DNA of 64,000 nucleotides from Azadirachta indica (lineage: Eukaryota > Streptophyta > Magnoliopsida > Sapindales > Meliaceae): positions 19,376,504-19,440,503 of the forward strand of contig CM040442.1 of the NCBI GenBank assembly GCA_022749755.1, read 5' to 3'. Every line of letters starts with the position of its first letter. Within the stretch, counting starts at the first letter, position 1. This document shows positions 38,301-52,868 of the stretch, in pieces. Below the pieces are notes generated by a model. The model was not told the DNA's origin. It searched no databases and saw only the letters and a program-made list of their open reading frames with translations. A program made the position numbers and the translations under genes.

Positions 38301-41300
38301 CCGTATTAAAGTCCTTATTAGCCATGGTGATGTTGTTTTCATCCCTATTGAGGACATTTTCAGTCGAATATAGACATTTTGAGGAGTAAGAGTAATTCTT
38401 CCGTCGTTAAGAACAATTCTTTCGTCGTTATGAAGAATTCTTTCGCCGCAAGGAAGAAATCTTCTGTTATGTTGAATAAATCTTCAGTAAGCCGTATTAA
38501 AGTCCTTATTAGCCATGGTGATGTTGTTTTCATCCCTATTGAGGACATTTTCAGTCGAATATAGACATTTTGAGGAGTAAGAGTAATTCTTCCGTCGTTA
38601 AGAACAATTCTTTCGTTGTCAAGAACAAATCTTTCGTCGTTATGAAGAATTCTTTCGCCGCAAGGAAAGAAATCTTCTGTTATGTTGAATAAATCTTCAG
38701 TAAGCCGTATTAAAGTCCTTATTAGCCATAGTGATGTTGTTTTCATCCCTATTGAGGACATTTTCTGTCAAACATAGACATTTTGAGGAGTAAGAGTAAT
38801 TCCTCCGTCGTTAAGAACAATTATTTCGTTGTTAAGAACAAATCTTTCGTCGTTATGAAGAATTCTTTCGCCGCAAGGAAGAAATCTTCTGTTATGTTGA
38901 ATAAATCTTCAGTAAGCCGTATTAAAGTCCTTATTAGCCATGGTGATGTTGTTTTCATCCCTATTGAGGACATTTTCAGTCGCATATAGACATTTTTAGG
39001 AGTAAGAGTAATTCTTCCGTCGTTAGGAACAAATCTTTCGTCGTCAAGAACAAATCTTTCGTCGTTATGAAGAATTCTTTCGCCGCAAGGAAGAAATCTT
39101 TCTGTTATGTTGAATAAATCTTCAGTAAGCCGTATTAAAGTCCTTATTAGCCATGGTGATGTTGTTTTTTTCATCCCTATTGAGGACATTTTCAGTCGAA
39201 TATAGACATTTTGAGGAGTAAGAGTAATTTCTTCCGTCGTTAAGAACAATTTTTCGTCGTCAAGAACAAATCTTTCGTCGTTATGAAAGAATTCTTTCGC
39301 CGCAAGAGAAGAAATCTTCTGTTATGTTGAATAAATCTTCAGTAAGCCGTATTAAAGTCCTTATTAGCCATGGTGATGTTGTTTTCATCCTATTGAGGAC
39401 ATTTTCAGTCGAATATAGACATTTTGAGGAGTAAGAGTAATTCTTCGTCGTTAAGAACAATTCTTTCGTCGTTAAGAACAAATCTTTCGTCGTTATGAAA
39501 GAATTCTTTCGCCGCAAGGAAGAAATCTTCTGTTATGTTGAATAAATCTTCAGTAAGCCGTATTAAAGTCCTTATTAGCCATGGTGATGTTGTTTTCATC
39601 CCTATTGAGGACATTTTCAGTCGAATATAGACATTTTGAGGAGTAAGAGTAATTCTTCCGTCGTTAAGAACAATTCTTTCGTCGTCAAGAACAAATCTTT
39701 CGTCGTTATGAAGAATTCTTTCGCCGCAAGGAAGAAATCTTCTGTTATGTTGAATAAATCTTCAGTAAGCCGTATTAAAGTCCTTATTAGCCATTGTGAT
39801 GTTGTTTTCATCCCTATTGAGGACATTTTCAATCGAATATAGACATTTTTAGGAGTAAGAGTAATTCTTCCGTCGTTAAGAACAATTTTTTTTCTCGTCA
39901 AGAACAAATCTTTCGTCGTTATGAAAGAATTCTTTCGCCGCAAGAGAAGAAATCTTCTGTTATGTTGAATAAATTTTCAGTAAGCCGTATTAAAGTCCTT
40001 ATTAGCCATGGTGATGTTGTTTTCATCCCTATTGAGGACATTTTCAGTCGAATATAGACATTTTGAGGAGTAAGAGTAATTCTTCCGTCGTTAAGAACAA
40101 TTCTTTTCGTCGTTAAGAACAAATCTTTCGTCGTTATGAAAGAATTCTTTCGCCGCAAGGAAGAAATCTTCTGTTATGTTGAATAAATCTTCAGTAAGCC
40201 GTATTAAAGTCCTTATTAGCCATGGTGATGTTGTTTTCATCCCTATTGAGGACATTTTCAGTCGAATATAGACATTTTTAGGAGTAAGAGTAATTCTTCC
40301 GTCGTTAAGAACAATTCTTTCGTCGTCAAGAACAAATCTTTCGTCGTTATGAAAGAATTCTTTCGCCGCAAGGAAGAAATCTTCTGTTATGTTGAATAAA
40401 TCTTCAGTAAAGCCGTATTAAAGTCCTTATTAGCCATAGTGATGTTGTTTTCATCCCTATTGAGGACATTTTCAGTCGAATATAGACATTTTGAGGAGTA
40501 AGAGTAATTCTTCCGTCGTTAAGAACAATTTTTCGTCGTCAAGAACAAATCTTTCGTCGTTATGAAGAATTCTTTCGCCGCAAGGAAGAAATCTTCTGTT
40601 ATGTTGAATAAATCTTCAGTAAGCCGTATTAAAGTCCTTATTAGCCATGGTGATGTTGTTTTTTCATCCCTATTGAGGACATTTTCAGTCGAATATAGAC
40701 ATTTTGAGGAGTAAGAGTAATTCCTCCGTCGTTAAGAACAATTCTTTTCGTCGTTGTTAAGAACAAATCTTTCGTCGTTATGAAGAATTCTTTCGCCGCA
40801 AGAGAAGAAATCTTCTGTTATGTTGAATAAATCTTCAGTAAGCCGTATTAAAGTCCTTATTAGCCATGGTGATGTTGTTTTCATCCCTATTGAGGACATT
40901 TTTCAGTCGAATATAGACATTTTGAGGAGTAAGAGTAATTCTTCCGTCGTTAAGAACAATTTTTCGTCGTCAAGAACAAATCTTTCGTCGTTCGAAAGAA
41001 TTCTTTCGCCGCAAGGAAGAAAAATCTTCTGTTATGTTGAATAAATCTTTCAGTAAGCCGTATTAAAGTCCTTATTAGCCATGGTGATGTTGTTTTCATC
41101 CCTATTGAGGACATTTTCAGTCGAATATAGACATTTTTGAGGAGTAAGAGTAATTCTTCCGTCGTTAAGAACAATTCTTTCGTCGTTAAGAACAAATCTT
41201 TCGTCGTTAAAAAGAATTCTTTCGCCGCAAGAAGAAATCTTCTGTTATGTTGAATAAATCTTCAGTAAGCCGTATTAAAGTCCTTATTAGCCATGGTGAT

Positions 41301-44300
41301 GTTGTTTTCATCCCTATTGAGGACATTTTCAGTCGAATATAGACATTTTTAGGAGTAAGAGTAATTCTTCCGTCGTTAAGAACAATTCTTTCGTCGTCAA
41401 GAACAAAAATTTTTCGTCGTTATGAAGAATTCTTTCGCCGCAAGGAAAAAAATCTTTCTGTTATGTTGAATAAATCTTCAGTAAGCCGTATTAAAGTCCT
41501 TATTAGCCATAGTGATGTTGTTTTCATCCCTATTGAGGACATTTTCAGTCGAATATAGACATTTTTAGGAGTAAGAGTAATTCTTCCGTCGTTAAGAACA
41601 ATTCTTTCGTCGTCAAGAACAAATCTTTCGTCGTTATGAAGAATTCTTTCGCCGCAAGGAAGAAATCTTCTGTTATGTTGAATAAATTTTCAGTAAGCCG
41701 TATTAAAGTCTTTATTAGCCATGGTGATGTTGTTTTCATCCCTATTGAGGACATTTTCAGTCGAATATAGACATTTTTAGGAGTAAGAGTAATTCTTTCG
41801 TCGTTAAGAACAAATCTTTCGTCGTCAAGAACAAATCTTTCGTCGTAATGAAGAATTCTTTCGCCGCAAGGAAGAAATCTTCTGTTATGTTGAATAAATC
41901 TTCAGTAAGCCGTATTAAAGTCCTTATTAGCCATGGTGATGTTGTTTTCATCCCTATTGAGGACATTTTCAGTCGAATATAGACATTTTTAGGAGTAAGA
42001 GTAATTCTTCCGTCGTTAAGAACAATTTTTTCGTCGTCAAGAACAAATCTTTCGTCGTTATGAAGAATTCTTTCGCCGCAAGGAAGAAAATCTTCTGTTA
42101 TGTTGAATAAATCTTCAGTAAGCCGTATTAAAAAGTCCTTATTAGCCATGGTGATGTTGTTTTCATCCCTATTGAGGACATTTTTCAGTCGAATATAGAC
42201 ATTTTGAGGAGTAAGAGTAATTCCTCCGTCGTTAAGAACAATTCTTTCGTCGTTAAGAAAGAACAAATCTTTCGTCGTTATGAAGAATTCTTTCGCCGCA
42301 AGGAAGAAATCTTCTGTTATGTTGAATAAATCTTCAGTAAGCCGTATTAAAGTCCTTATTAGCCATGTGATGTTGTTTTCATCCCTATTGAGGACATTTT
42401 CAGTCGAATATAGACATTTTGAGGAGTAAGAGTAATTCTTCGTCGTTAAGAACAATTCTTTTCGTCGTCAAGAACAAATTTTTCGTCGTTCGAAAGAATT
42501 CTTTCGCCGCAAGGAAGAAATCTTCTGTTATGTTGAATAAATCTTCAGTAAGCCGTATTAAAGTCCTTATTAGCCATGGTGATGTTGTTTTCATCCCTAT
42601 TGAGGACATTTTCAGTCGAATATAGACATTTTGAGGAGTAAGAGTAATTCTTCCGTCGTTAAGAACAATTCTTTCGTCGTCAAGAACAAATCTTTCGTCG
42701 TTATGAAGAATTCTTTCGCCGCAAGGAAGAAATCTTCTGTTATGTTCAATAAATCTTCAGTAAGCCGTGTTAAAGTCCTTATTAGCCATGGTTATGTTGT
42801 TTTCATCCCTATTGAGGACATTTTCTGTCGAATATAGACATTTTTAGGAGTAAGAGTAATTCTTCCGTCGTTAAGAACAAATTTTTTCGTCGTCAAGAAC
42901 AAATCTTTCGTCGTTATGAAGAATTCTTTCGCGCCGCAGAAGAAGAAATCTTCTGTTATGTTGAATAAATCTTCAGTAAGCCGTATTAAAGTCCTTATTA
43001 GCCATGGTGATGTTGTTTTTCATCCCTATTGAGGACATTTTCAGTCGAATATAGACATTTTGAGGAGTAAGAGTAATTCCTCCGTCGTTAAGAACAATTC
43101 TTTCGTCGTTAAGAACAAATCTTTCGTCGTTAAAGAATTCTTTCGCCGCAAAGAAGAAATCTTCTGTTATGTTGAATAAATCTTCAGTAAGCCGTATTAA
43201 AGTCCTTATTAGCCATGGTGATGTTGTTTTCATCCCTATTGAGGACATTTTCAGTCGAATATAGACATTTTTAGGAGTAAGAGTAATTCTTCCGTCGTTA
43301 AGAACAATTCTTTCGTCGTCAAGAACAAATCTTTCGTCGTTATGAAGAATTCTTTCGCCGCAAGGAAAAAAAATCTTCTGTTATGTTGAATAAATCTTCA
43401 GTAAGCCGTATTAAAGTCCTTATTAGCCATGTGATGTTGTTTTCATCCCTATTGAGGACATTTTCAGTCGAATATAGACATTTTGAGGAGTAAGAGTAAT
43501 TCTTCCGTCGTTAAGAACAATTTTTTCGTCGTCAAGAACAAATCTTTCGTCGTTATGAAAGAATTCTTTCGCCGCAAGGAAGAAATCTTCTGTTATGTTG
43601 AATAAATTTTCAGTAAGCCGTATTAAAGTCCTTATTAGCCATGGTGATGTTGTTTTCATCCCTATTGAGGACATTTTCAGTCGAATATAGACATTTTGAG
43701 GAGTAAGAGTAATTCTTCCGTCGTTAAGAACAATTCTTTCGTTGTTAAGAACAAATCTTTCGTCGTTCGAAAGAATTCTTTCGCCGCAAGGAAGAAATCT
43801 TCTGTTATGTTGAATAAATCTTCAGTAAGCCGTATTAAAGTCCTTATTAGCCATGGTGATGTTGTTTTCATCCCTATTGAGGACATTTTCAGTCGAATAT
43901 AGACATTTTGAGGAGTAAGAGTAATTCTTCCGTTCGTTAAGAACAATTCTTTCGTCGTCAAGAACAAATCTTTCGTCGTTATGAAGAATTCTTTCGCCGC
44001 AAGGAAGAAATCTTCTGTTATGTTGAATAAATCTTCAGTAAGCCGTATTAAAGTCCTTATTAGCCATAGTGATGTTGTTTTCATCCCTATTGAGGACATT
44101 TTCAGTCGCATATAGACATTTTTAGGAGTAAGAGTAATTCTTCCGTCGTTAAGAACAATTTTTTCGTCGTCAAGAACAAATCTTTCGTCGTTATGAAGAA
44201 TTCTTTCGCCGCAAGGAAGAAATCTTCTGTTATGTTGAATAAATCTTCAGTAAGCCGTATTAAAGTCCTTATTAGCCATGGTGATGTTGTTTTCATCCCT

Positions 44301-45439
44301 ATTGAGGACATTTTCAGTCGAATATAGACATTTTGAGGAGTAAGAGTAATTCCTCCGTCGTTAAGAACAATTCTTTCGTCGTTAAGAACAAATCTTTCGT
44401 CGTTAGAAAGAATTCTTTCGTCGTGAGAAAGAAATCTTCTGTTATGTTGAATAAATCTTCAGTAAGCCGTATTAAAGTCCTTATTAGCCATGGTGATGTT
44501 GTTTTCATCCCTATTGAGGACATTTTCAGTCGAATATAGACATTTTGAGGAGTAAGAGTAATTCTTCCGTCGTTAAGAACAATTCTTTCGTTGTTAAGAA
44601 CAAATCTTTCGTCGTTCGAAAGAATTCTTTCGTCGTAAGAAAGAAATCTTCTGTTATGTTGAATAAATCTTCAGTAAGCCGTATTAAAGTCTTTATTAGC
44701 CATGGTTATGTTGTTTTCATCCCTATTGAGGACATTTTCAGTCGAATATAGACATTTTTAGGAGTATGAGTAATTCTTCCATCGTTAAGAATAATTGTTT
44801 CCTCGTCAAGAACAAATCTTTCGTCGTTATGAAGAATTCTTTCACCGCAAGGAAAAAAAATCTTCTGTTATGTTGAATAAATCTTCAGTAAGCCGTATTA
44901 AAGTCCTTATTAGCCATGGTGATGTTGTTTTCATCCCTATTGAGGACATTTTCAGTCGAATATAGACATTTTGAGGAGTAAGAGTAATTCTTCCGTCGTT
45001 AAGAACAATTCTTTCGTCGTCAAGAACAAATCTTTCGTCGTTAGAAAGAATTCTTTCGTCGTGAGAAAGAAATCTTCTGTTATGTTGAATAAATCTTCAG
45101 TAAGCCGTATTAAAGTCCTTATTAGCCATGGTGATGTTGTTTTCATCCCTATTGAGGACATTTTCAGTCGAATATAGACATTTTGAGGAGTAAGAGTAAT
45201 TCCTCCGTCGTTAAGAACAATTCTTTCGTTGTTAAGAACAAATTTTTCGTCGTTCGAAAGAATTCTTTCGCCGCAAGGAAGAAATCTTCTGTTATGTTGA
45301 ATAAATCTTCAGTAAGCCGTATTAAAGTCCTTATTAGCCATGGTGATGTTGTTTTCATCCCTATTGAGGACATTTTCAGTCGAATATAGACATTTTGAGG
45401 AGTAAGAGTAATTCCTCCGTCGTTAAGAACAATTCTTTC
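26309..45439. repeat. Satellite array: about 90 tandem copies of a 212-bp unit built from 21-bp subrepeats
   Basis: The whole contig is one head-to-tail array. Most units are 211-215 bases; the period of about 212 can be read from recurring blocks such as CATTTTGAGGAGTAAGAG, GTAAGCCGTATTAAAGTCC and AGCCATGGTGATGTTG. Nearly every unit has one GAATTC and most have one CCATGG. A unit splits into ten segments of 20-23 bases. Five consecutive ones are close variants of a 21-mer resembling TCGTCGTTAAGAACAAATCT + T, and the others are more diverged but keep the spacing and a T-rich end. Units differ mainly by T-run length (for example GTTGTTTTCATCC with four to eight T), GAAG/GAAAG, and a few substitutions. 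No gene, TIR, LTR or rRNA similarity is seen. Confidence 0.97.
38379..38570. repeat. Short satellite unit lacking exactly one 21-bp subrepeat
   Basis: In this unit the block AAGAACAATTCTTTCGTCG passes directly into TTATGAAGAATTC; the intervening CGTCAAGAACAAATC segment is absent. The unit is therefore 21 bases shorter than its neighbours. The loss of one whole subrepeat confirms the nested structure. Confidence 0.85.
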
Positions 45440-45539
45440 NNNNNNNNNNNNNNNNNNNNNNNNNNNNNNNNNNNNNNNNNNNNNNNNNNNNNNNNNNNNN
45501 NNNNNNNNNNNNNNNNNNNNNNNNNNNNNNNNNNNNNNN
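45440..45539. other. Assembly gap of exactly 100 N
   Basis: The second 100-N placeholder. On its left the satellite stops mid-unit; on its right the last coding exon of RPS26 is cut off. Confidence 0.99.
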
Positions 45540-47373
<1,834 letters not shown>

Positions 47374-47446
47374 CTTGATGAACGAATTGTGCCGCCTCTG
47401 CCGCCTCTTCTTCTCGGATCTCTAGAGTCTGTGCTGCCTCGACGGC

Positions 47447-47524
47447 GTTTTAGGGTATGTTGTGGGGGATGAGAGCAGCTCAAGAGTGATATAATCTCCA
47501 TATATACTTCTCTGTTTAGGGTTT
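47447..47524 (-). promoter_or_regulatory. RPS26 promoter and leader: TATA box and telo-boxes
   Basis: On the minus strand a telo-box (AAACCCTAAA) lies at 47515-47524, upstream of a TATA box at about 47501-47508. A second telo-box-like motif (ACCCTAAAAC) lies at 47447-47456 in the leader. Telo-boxes are typical of plant ribosomal protein genes, which supports the call. Confidence 0.6.
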
Positions 47525-47907
47525 TCTCGAAAGGGTAATAACACTTTAGTCCCTGTATTTTGAGAAAAAAATAAATTGGGATAAAATATTTCTAGGATTG
47601 AAAATGGCATCCCTAATATCAAGAAATAGTGACAATTTGAGTCATAACACGATTGTTTAATACAAATAAACTAATTTAGATTTAAAAAATTATATGATTA
47701 ATATATAAGTAATAAAAATTTGATATGATTAATAATCTATTACTCAAATTTATAAATTTTGACATTCAACTATTTTACAACATGTTAGTTATTTGATTAA
47801 TTATGTGATAAATTATTTATAATTAAATAGATTTATTTTATATTTTCCATATTTTAAAAATATTTGGTTATATTTATCATATTTTAAAAAATGACAGGTA
47901 TTCCCTT

Positions 47908-48390
47908 GATGTTTTAAAAATGACAGATATTTTTTTAAAAATTTTGAGAAGTGACAGATATCTCATAGTATTAGCTTGTCTTCAGTTTGCTGGTAACATT
48001 AGAGGGGCAATTGGATCATTTTAATAATTTTCGTTTACTCTTCCTCTTCTTCCTTCTCCTTCACTTTCAATTTCTTCTTCTTTCTCCATAGTAAATTTCT
48101 TCCTTCTTCTTCTATCTCCTTCTCCTTTTCTCCTTCATTGTCAATTTCTTCACCAAAAATAGTAATTTTTATGGAAATTCCTTAAATTCTAAATTTTAAA
48201 CTCTACCTTCTTTATACTCCCCGAAATTCTAAAATGCTAAATTTTAAAACATAGAAAACCTCAAAATTAGGCAACATTTTTCGTGACATTTTCTATAAAG
48301 CTAAAAGTGAAATGATAGCAAAATAACCCTAGGGGGATATTTGTCACTTCTCAAAACGTTAACGGGGTATCTATTATTTTTGAAATATCA
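47908..48390. mobile_element. MITE-like element with about 60-bp inverted termini and CT-rich interior
   Basis: The left end TGATGTTTTAAAAATGACAG ... TTTTGAGAAGTGACAGATAT is matched in reverse complement by the right end (ATATTTGTCACTTCTCAAAA ... TTTTTGAAATATCA). A CT-rich tract of about 120 bases sits inside. Order and motifs (AAAATAATAGATACCCC, then GTGACA) resemble the element at 14486-15485, so the two are probably one family. Confidence 0.6.
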
Positions 48391-51155
48391 AAAACTATCT
48401 ATCTTTTTTTCCCATAGTTGAAGGGGGCTTATGTCAATTTTTCTTATAAATATTTTAACATATATATAAAAATATGTTCAGTCTAGTTAGAGTTTTTAAT
48501 TTTTAGCATAATAATTAAAAAGGTTGAATTTGAATTAACTTAAAATATATTATATTTTTATTTAACAGGACACAAATGCAATGTGTTAACCCAAATTACC
48601 AATCCTTACAGTATGTTTTTAATGCACTGTGAAATGAAAATAAAAAGAAATAAGAACTAAATTATTAAAATTAACTAAATATTAACCACATTTGTTGTTT
48701 TTAAAACCATTAGAGACTAAATATTTGTTAATCGTTTCTTAAACACAGACAATGGGCCAAGTCGAATCATGTCAAATTAGGCAACGCAGAATAAAATATT
48801 TATATATGTCTTAACAATAATTTTGCCTAAAATTCCCTAATAATAGTGTATTTCTTTTTAGCCAGATACTCTCTAATATGTTTTAAAACTAATTTTGTAA
48901 AAAATATTGTATTTTTAGTATTGCATTCAATTGAAAAGTAATCCATAATAAATATATATGGAAGAATACTCATTACCCCCTTACTTTTTGAGTAAATATT
49001 CTATTATCCCCCTATATTTTTTTTAATATCTCATCACTCCTTTAATTTTTTTTTATTTTATCCGTTAGTTCAATTGATTTATAAAATAATAAAATTAAAA
49101 ATATTTGAAATATTAAATGGCAAAATTAGAATTCAGAGGAGTAATATTAAAGCAAATATAGAGAGATAATAGAGCATTATCTTAAAAAGCAGGAAAGTAA
49201 TGAGCATTCTCCCAATATATATTTATGTGGTCATTTATTAGTATTTTAAATAGAAATAATGTTAGCGATACAAATTCTCTTTACAAATTAGGCATCAATT
49301 TTCAAATTGTTTGGCTTATAAAATAATGATATATTGTTTTTCTAAGAAAATAATCAGTTTTTAGAAAAATCAACTAGCTATTTAGTACTCTACAATTGAA
49401 AGTGTTGTGAGTTTCAAAAGTTTGAGGATGTTTATTTAGTGAATTTTAACTTGAAAATATTGTAACAATATAAAATAACCATAATAAACATGTGAATATT
49501 ATGTTCTATTAAGATGATAAAATTTTTTAATTAATTTTTATAGCAAAAACAAATTTGATCAAAATTATCTATAACCAAACCAAACCAAAGGATAATTAAT
49601 ATAAAAAGTGTATAGGCATATTTTTATGTAAAATATTTTATAACGAAGTTTTTGGTGTATCAACCAACCAATACTTAAAAAAATGATATAACAAAACTGT
49701 AATATCAAGATAAATTTGTGTAATTAATAAAAAAATTTTAAAATTTTGTACATAATTCATAAAACTAATTGTAATGTACTAATAAGGATATATATATATA
49801 TATATATAATAGAATTAGGATTGATGAAAATATAGGATATAGTAATTTTTTTTTTTTGTTAAAATTATGAGGTTATAATAAAAATTCTAAAATGCAATTG
49901 TAAATATTTAATAAACAGCTTTTTTAAAAATAAACCCTTACCCTAGTCATAAAAGCTATTGTCAAATGGTAGTAGATTATCAAATAAGCAACTTATTTTT
50001 TTTAACCAAACACAAATTTAATTAAAAATAATAAAATAAACTATATATTACATTTTAATTGCAATTCAAATAAGGCCTTATGTTATACAATTTATAATAA
50101 TATTAGTTCATAAAATATAAAAACAACGTAATTAATAATAATAAATAATGTAGATCATGAGACTATCAATACTATTATATCACATCAGTTTATATCTTAT
50201 AATTAAGATAGAGAGATTGTTTAATAAAAATATAAAATTAATACAATTAATAAAAATAAATAACGTGTACTATATGACAACTAATACTATTCTATCATTT
50301 TAATTTTTATTTAGAGCTTATAGCGAGAGTTTGTATCTTTAGTATTACTATTTACTTATATATAGGATTAGTATTTGTTAATATTAATTTGTATCTTAAA
50401 TATGTATTTGATAATATAAATATATGATTTATTTTTGTTTGTTTTATTTAAAGAATGAAAATATATTGTTAATTAATTAAAAAAAAAACACCATAGTTAG
50501 TGGCACCATCTCATTTTTGGGACTTCAAAAACTTAAAGTGATTAAAAAGTGTCAAATTAATTAATTAGACTTGGCAAAAATTCAGGTATAAAGCCGACCA
50601 AGACCCAAATAAATTTCATATATATTCAGTCTAGTCTAGTTCAGATTTTATATTAGTCAGGTCGGGTCAGAACTTGATCTAGTTTGAGCTCGATCTTTAC
50701 AACTTAGATTTTAAAGCCTAAAATAGTATTAGTAAAATTCAGGCTCGGGCTAGGCTTATAAAAATCTCATCCCAAACCCAGATAAATTTATAAAAATTCA
50801 TTCAAATTTTATATTTTTCGAGTTGAATCTTGACCTACCCTAACTTGAATTATATTTAAACCTGTCCTAAATTTTAGGTTTTTTCAATCGGGTCTTAAGC
50901 TAAGCTTTTTTTTTGTTCATTCTAACAATAATGTGAATAACATCATCTTATAAATCCAAAAATTTTGAATCCAATGATATTAGTATTGTTGTTAAGTTAC
51001 TTTTGACTTCGTTGATAACAATATATTAATGTCCAACAAAATAGTGACATTGACAATGAATTTTTTTTTTATACAATTAATGAATCTAATTTATAAATGT
51101 CAAATTTACAACTATTTTAAAATTTAATTACCATCATAAAGGGTATTTTAAGTAG

Positions 51156-51832
51156 GGAAAAAGACATGCAACTTCCTAAAATTTGACTTATTGTACAGAT
51201 TAGTCCTAATAATTTTTAAAAATACTTATAAAAATTCTAATCTATTTTAAGATAGCAATTACACCCCTATCAGTAATAGTTATTCAACAAATATAACTAT
51301 TAGATCTTTAAAGTTTTAATAAAATATAATATATTTATTAAAAATACATAATATGTTAATAAGATAGTATTTATTAACATATTATAAATTATATATTTTA
51401 TAAATAATATTTATTAATATATTATAACTAAAATATGAATTTATTTATTTTACAATATATTAACAATTCAATATTAATTAGGTATTAGAAAATAAATAAA
51501 ATAAATCATAAATAAATATTAAAAAAAATAAAATATACTAGAGTACAACACTTATGATAATATTATAATTTATATTTATGTATAGCTAAAAATATATAAA
51601 ATATAATAAAAATAAAATATACCATTTATAAAATATATATTTATTAATGTATTTTTAATAAATATATTATATTTTGTCAAATTTTAAAATTTAATAATTA
51701 TTTTTGTTAAATAATTATTATGGATAGTGAAATAATTGCCACTTTAAACTTTTTATAGGTACTTTTAAAACTGCTACGACTAAGAAGTGTATTAAGTCAA
51801 ACTTTAAGGACTTAGGTGCCCTTTTGCCTTTT
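51156..51832. mobile_element. Fold-back (long inverted repeat) element, second intact copy
   Basis: The left arm starts GGGAAAAAGACATGCAACTT and the right arm ends with CTTAGGTGCCCTTTTGCC; reversed, they align over about 170 bases. Both share CAGTAATAGTTATT/ATAATTATTATGGATAG-type cores with the element at 16025-16548. The loop is almost pure AT. No open frame. Confidence 0.7.
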
Positions 51833-52868
51833 TGGTATTATAATTTGAAAAATTAAATTATGAAAAGATCAATTTTTTTTTTAAATCAATATAAAATCAG
51901 GCTATTTAAGAATTAGATTACTTAATAATCACTCTTGAAAAAAGTTTGCCGATCATAATTGGGGGCTAAATTATCAAACAATGAGCTTACATGATATAAT
52001 AAGATAATCATGAAGATGTATCAAATAAGAAAACTTATTCTCAAATTTTAATTTTAGAAAACAGAAACCTCCTTTCATCTTTTACCAGAATCTGCTTTGA
52101 AAAAAAATATTTTGCCAAGTTTTATTTTAAAAATATTTTACTAAACAACAAGAATAAATTTTAACTTGTTAAATCGACAGGAGAAGAGAAACCGCATTCA
52201 TTCTGGGACCATTCACTACAAAATTAATCAATCACATTTGTTCCTGAACTTTGCCTGAACAACAAATCACAACATAATTTTCTCGAGTTTAATAATTCCA
52301 ACCTTTGCCTTTGGAGATATATATGAAATCAACAAGAACAACTAAAACCAAGAATTTGATTTATTAAAATTCTTGAAATATGTCCTCATTTATTGTTTCG
52401 ACAAAGTTCAAAAACTCTCAGGCAACTGTACCAAGTAACTCTTATAAGGCTAATTGTACTTAAAAAGATTTTGTATTGAAAATATTATCGAGCAAACAGG
52501 TTCCAGATCGCAAGAGTCCACTAGGTGTTGATTACATACTGAACAGAAATAACCATAATGAAATTCTTTTCTTGCTAGTATTTAGTAAAACAATATGCAT
52601 TTAACAAATCAACTTCTGGTATGCTGCATCATCCCATTTCATGCCCAACTCGTACGGATCAGATTTCATAACCAAAATTTGCTTATATGAAAATGGCATG
52701 TCCTTTCATCTCATGGGGCTACTATAATTGAGCTTGTAATCTCTCAATACCCAATTTTGCTGCTATCAAAATACACGGTGACCCTTGACCAGCAACATCT
52801 TCATCGCTGGAACAGCTTATGGACTCAAAACGTTTATCTAAGGTGAACGAATAAAGATTTAGAAATTT

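Larger units (their letters stand above)
47525..52868. other. Intergenic DNA between RPS26 and the UDP-xylose transporter
   Basis: No gene recognised. The stretch holds a MITE-like element (47908-48390), a fold-back element (51156-51832), a TA microsatellite near 49790-49808 and a diverged repeat near 50560-50910 rich in GGTCGGGTC / CTTGACCTACC-like motifs. The last few hundred bases are probably the 3'UTR of the transporter, which is read from the minus strand. Confidence 0.65.

Noticed and set aside
26309..45439. CRISPR-like array
   Set aside because: Repeats are contiguous with no unique spacers, the unit is 212 bases, and the genome is a plant.
26309..45439. Dozens of 60-230 codon open frames as repeat-protein genes
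   Set aside because: They occur on both strands of the same satellite unit, end at each unit border because 212 is not divisible by 3, and longer ones arise only from indels. No start context, splice signals or family similarity.
26309..45439. rDNA intergenic spacer subrepeats
   Set aside because: No 18S, 25S or 5S sequence lies in or beside the array, and I recognise no spacer promoter motif. It remains possible if the contig is misplaced.
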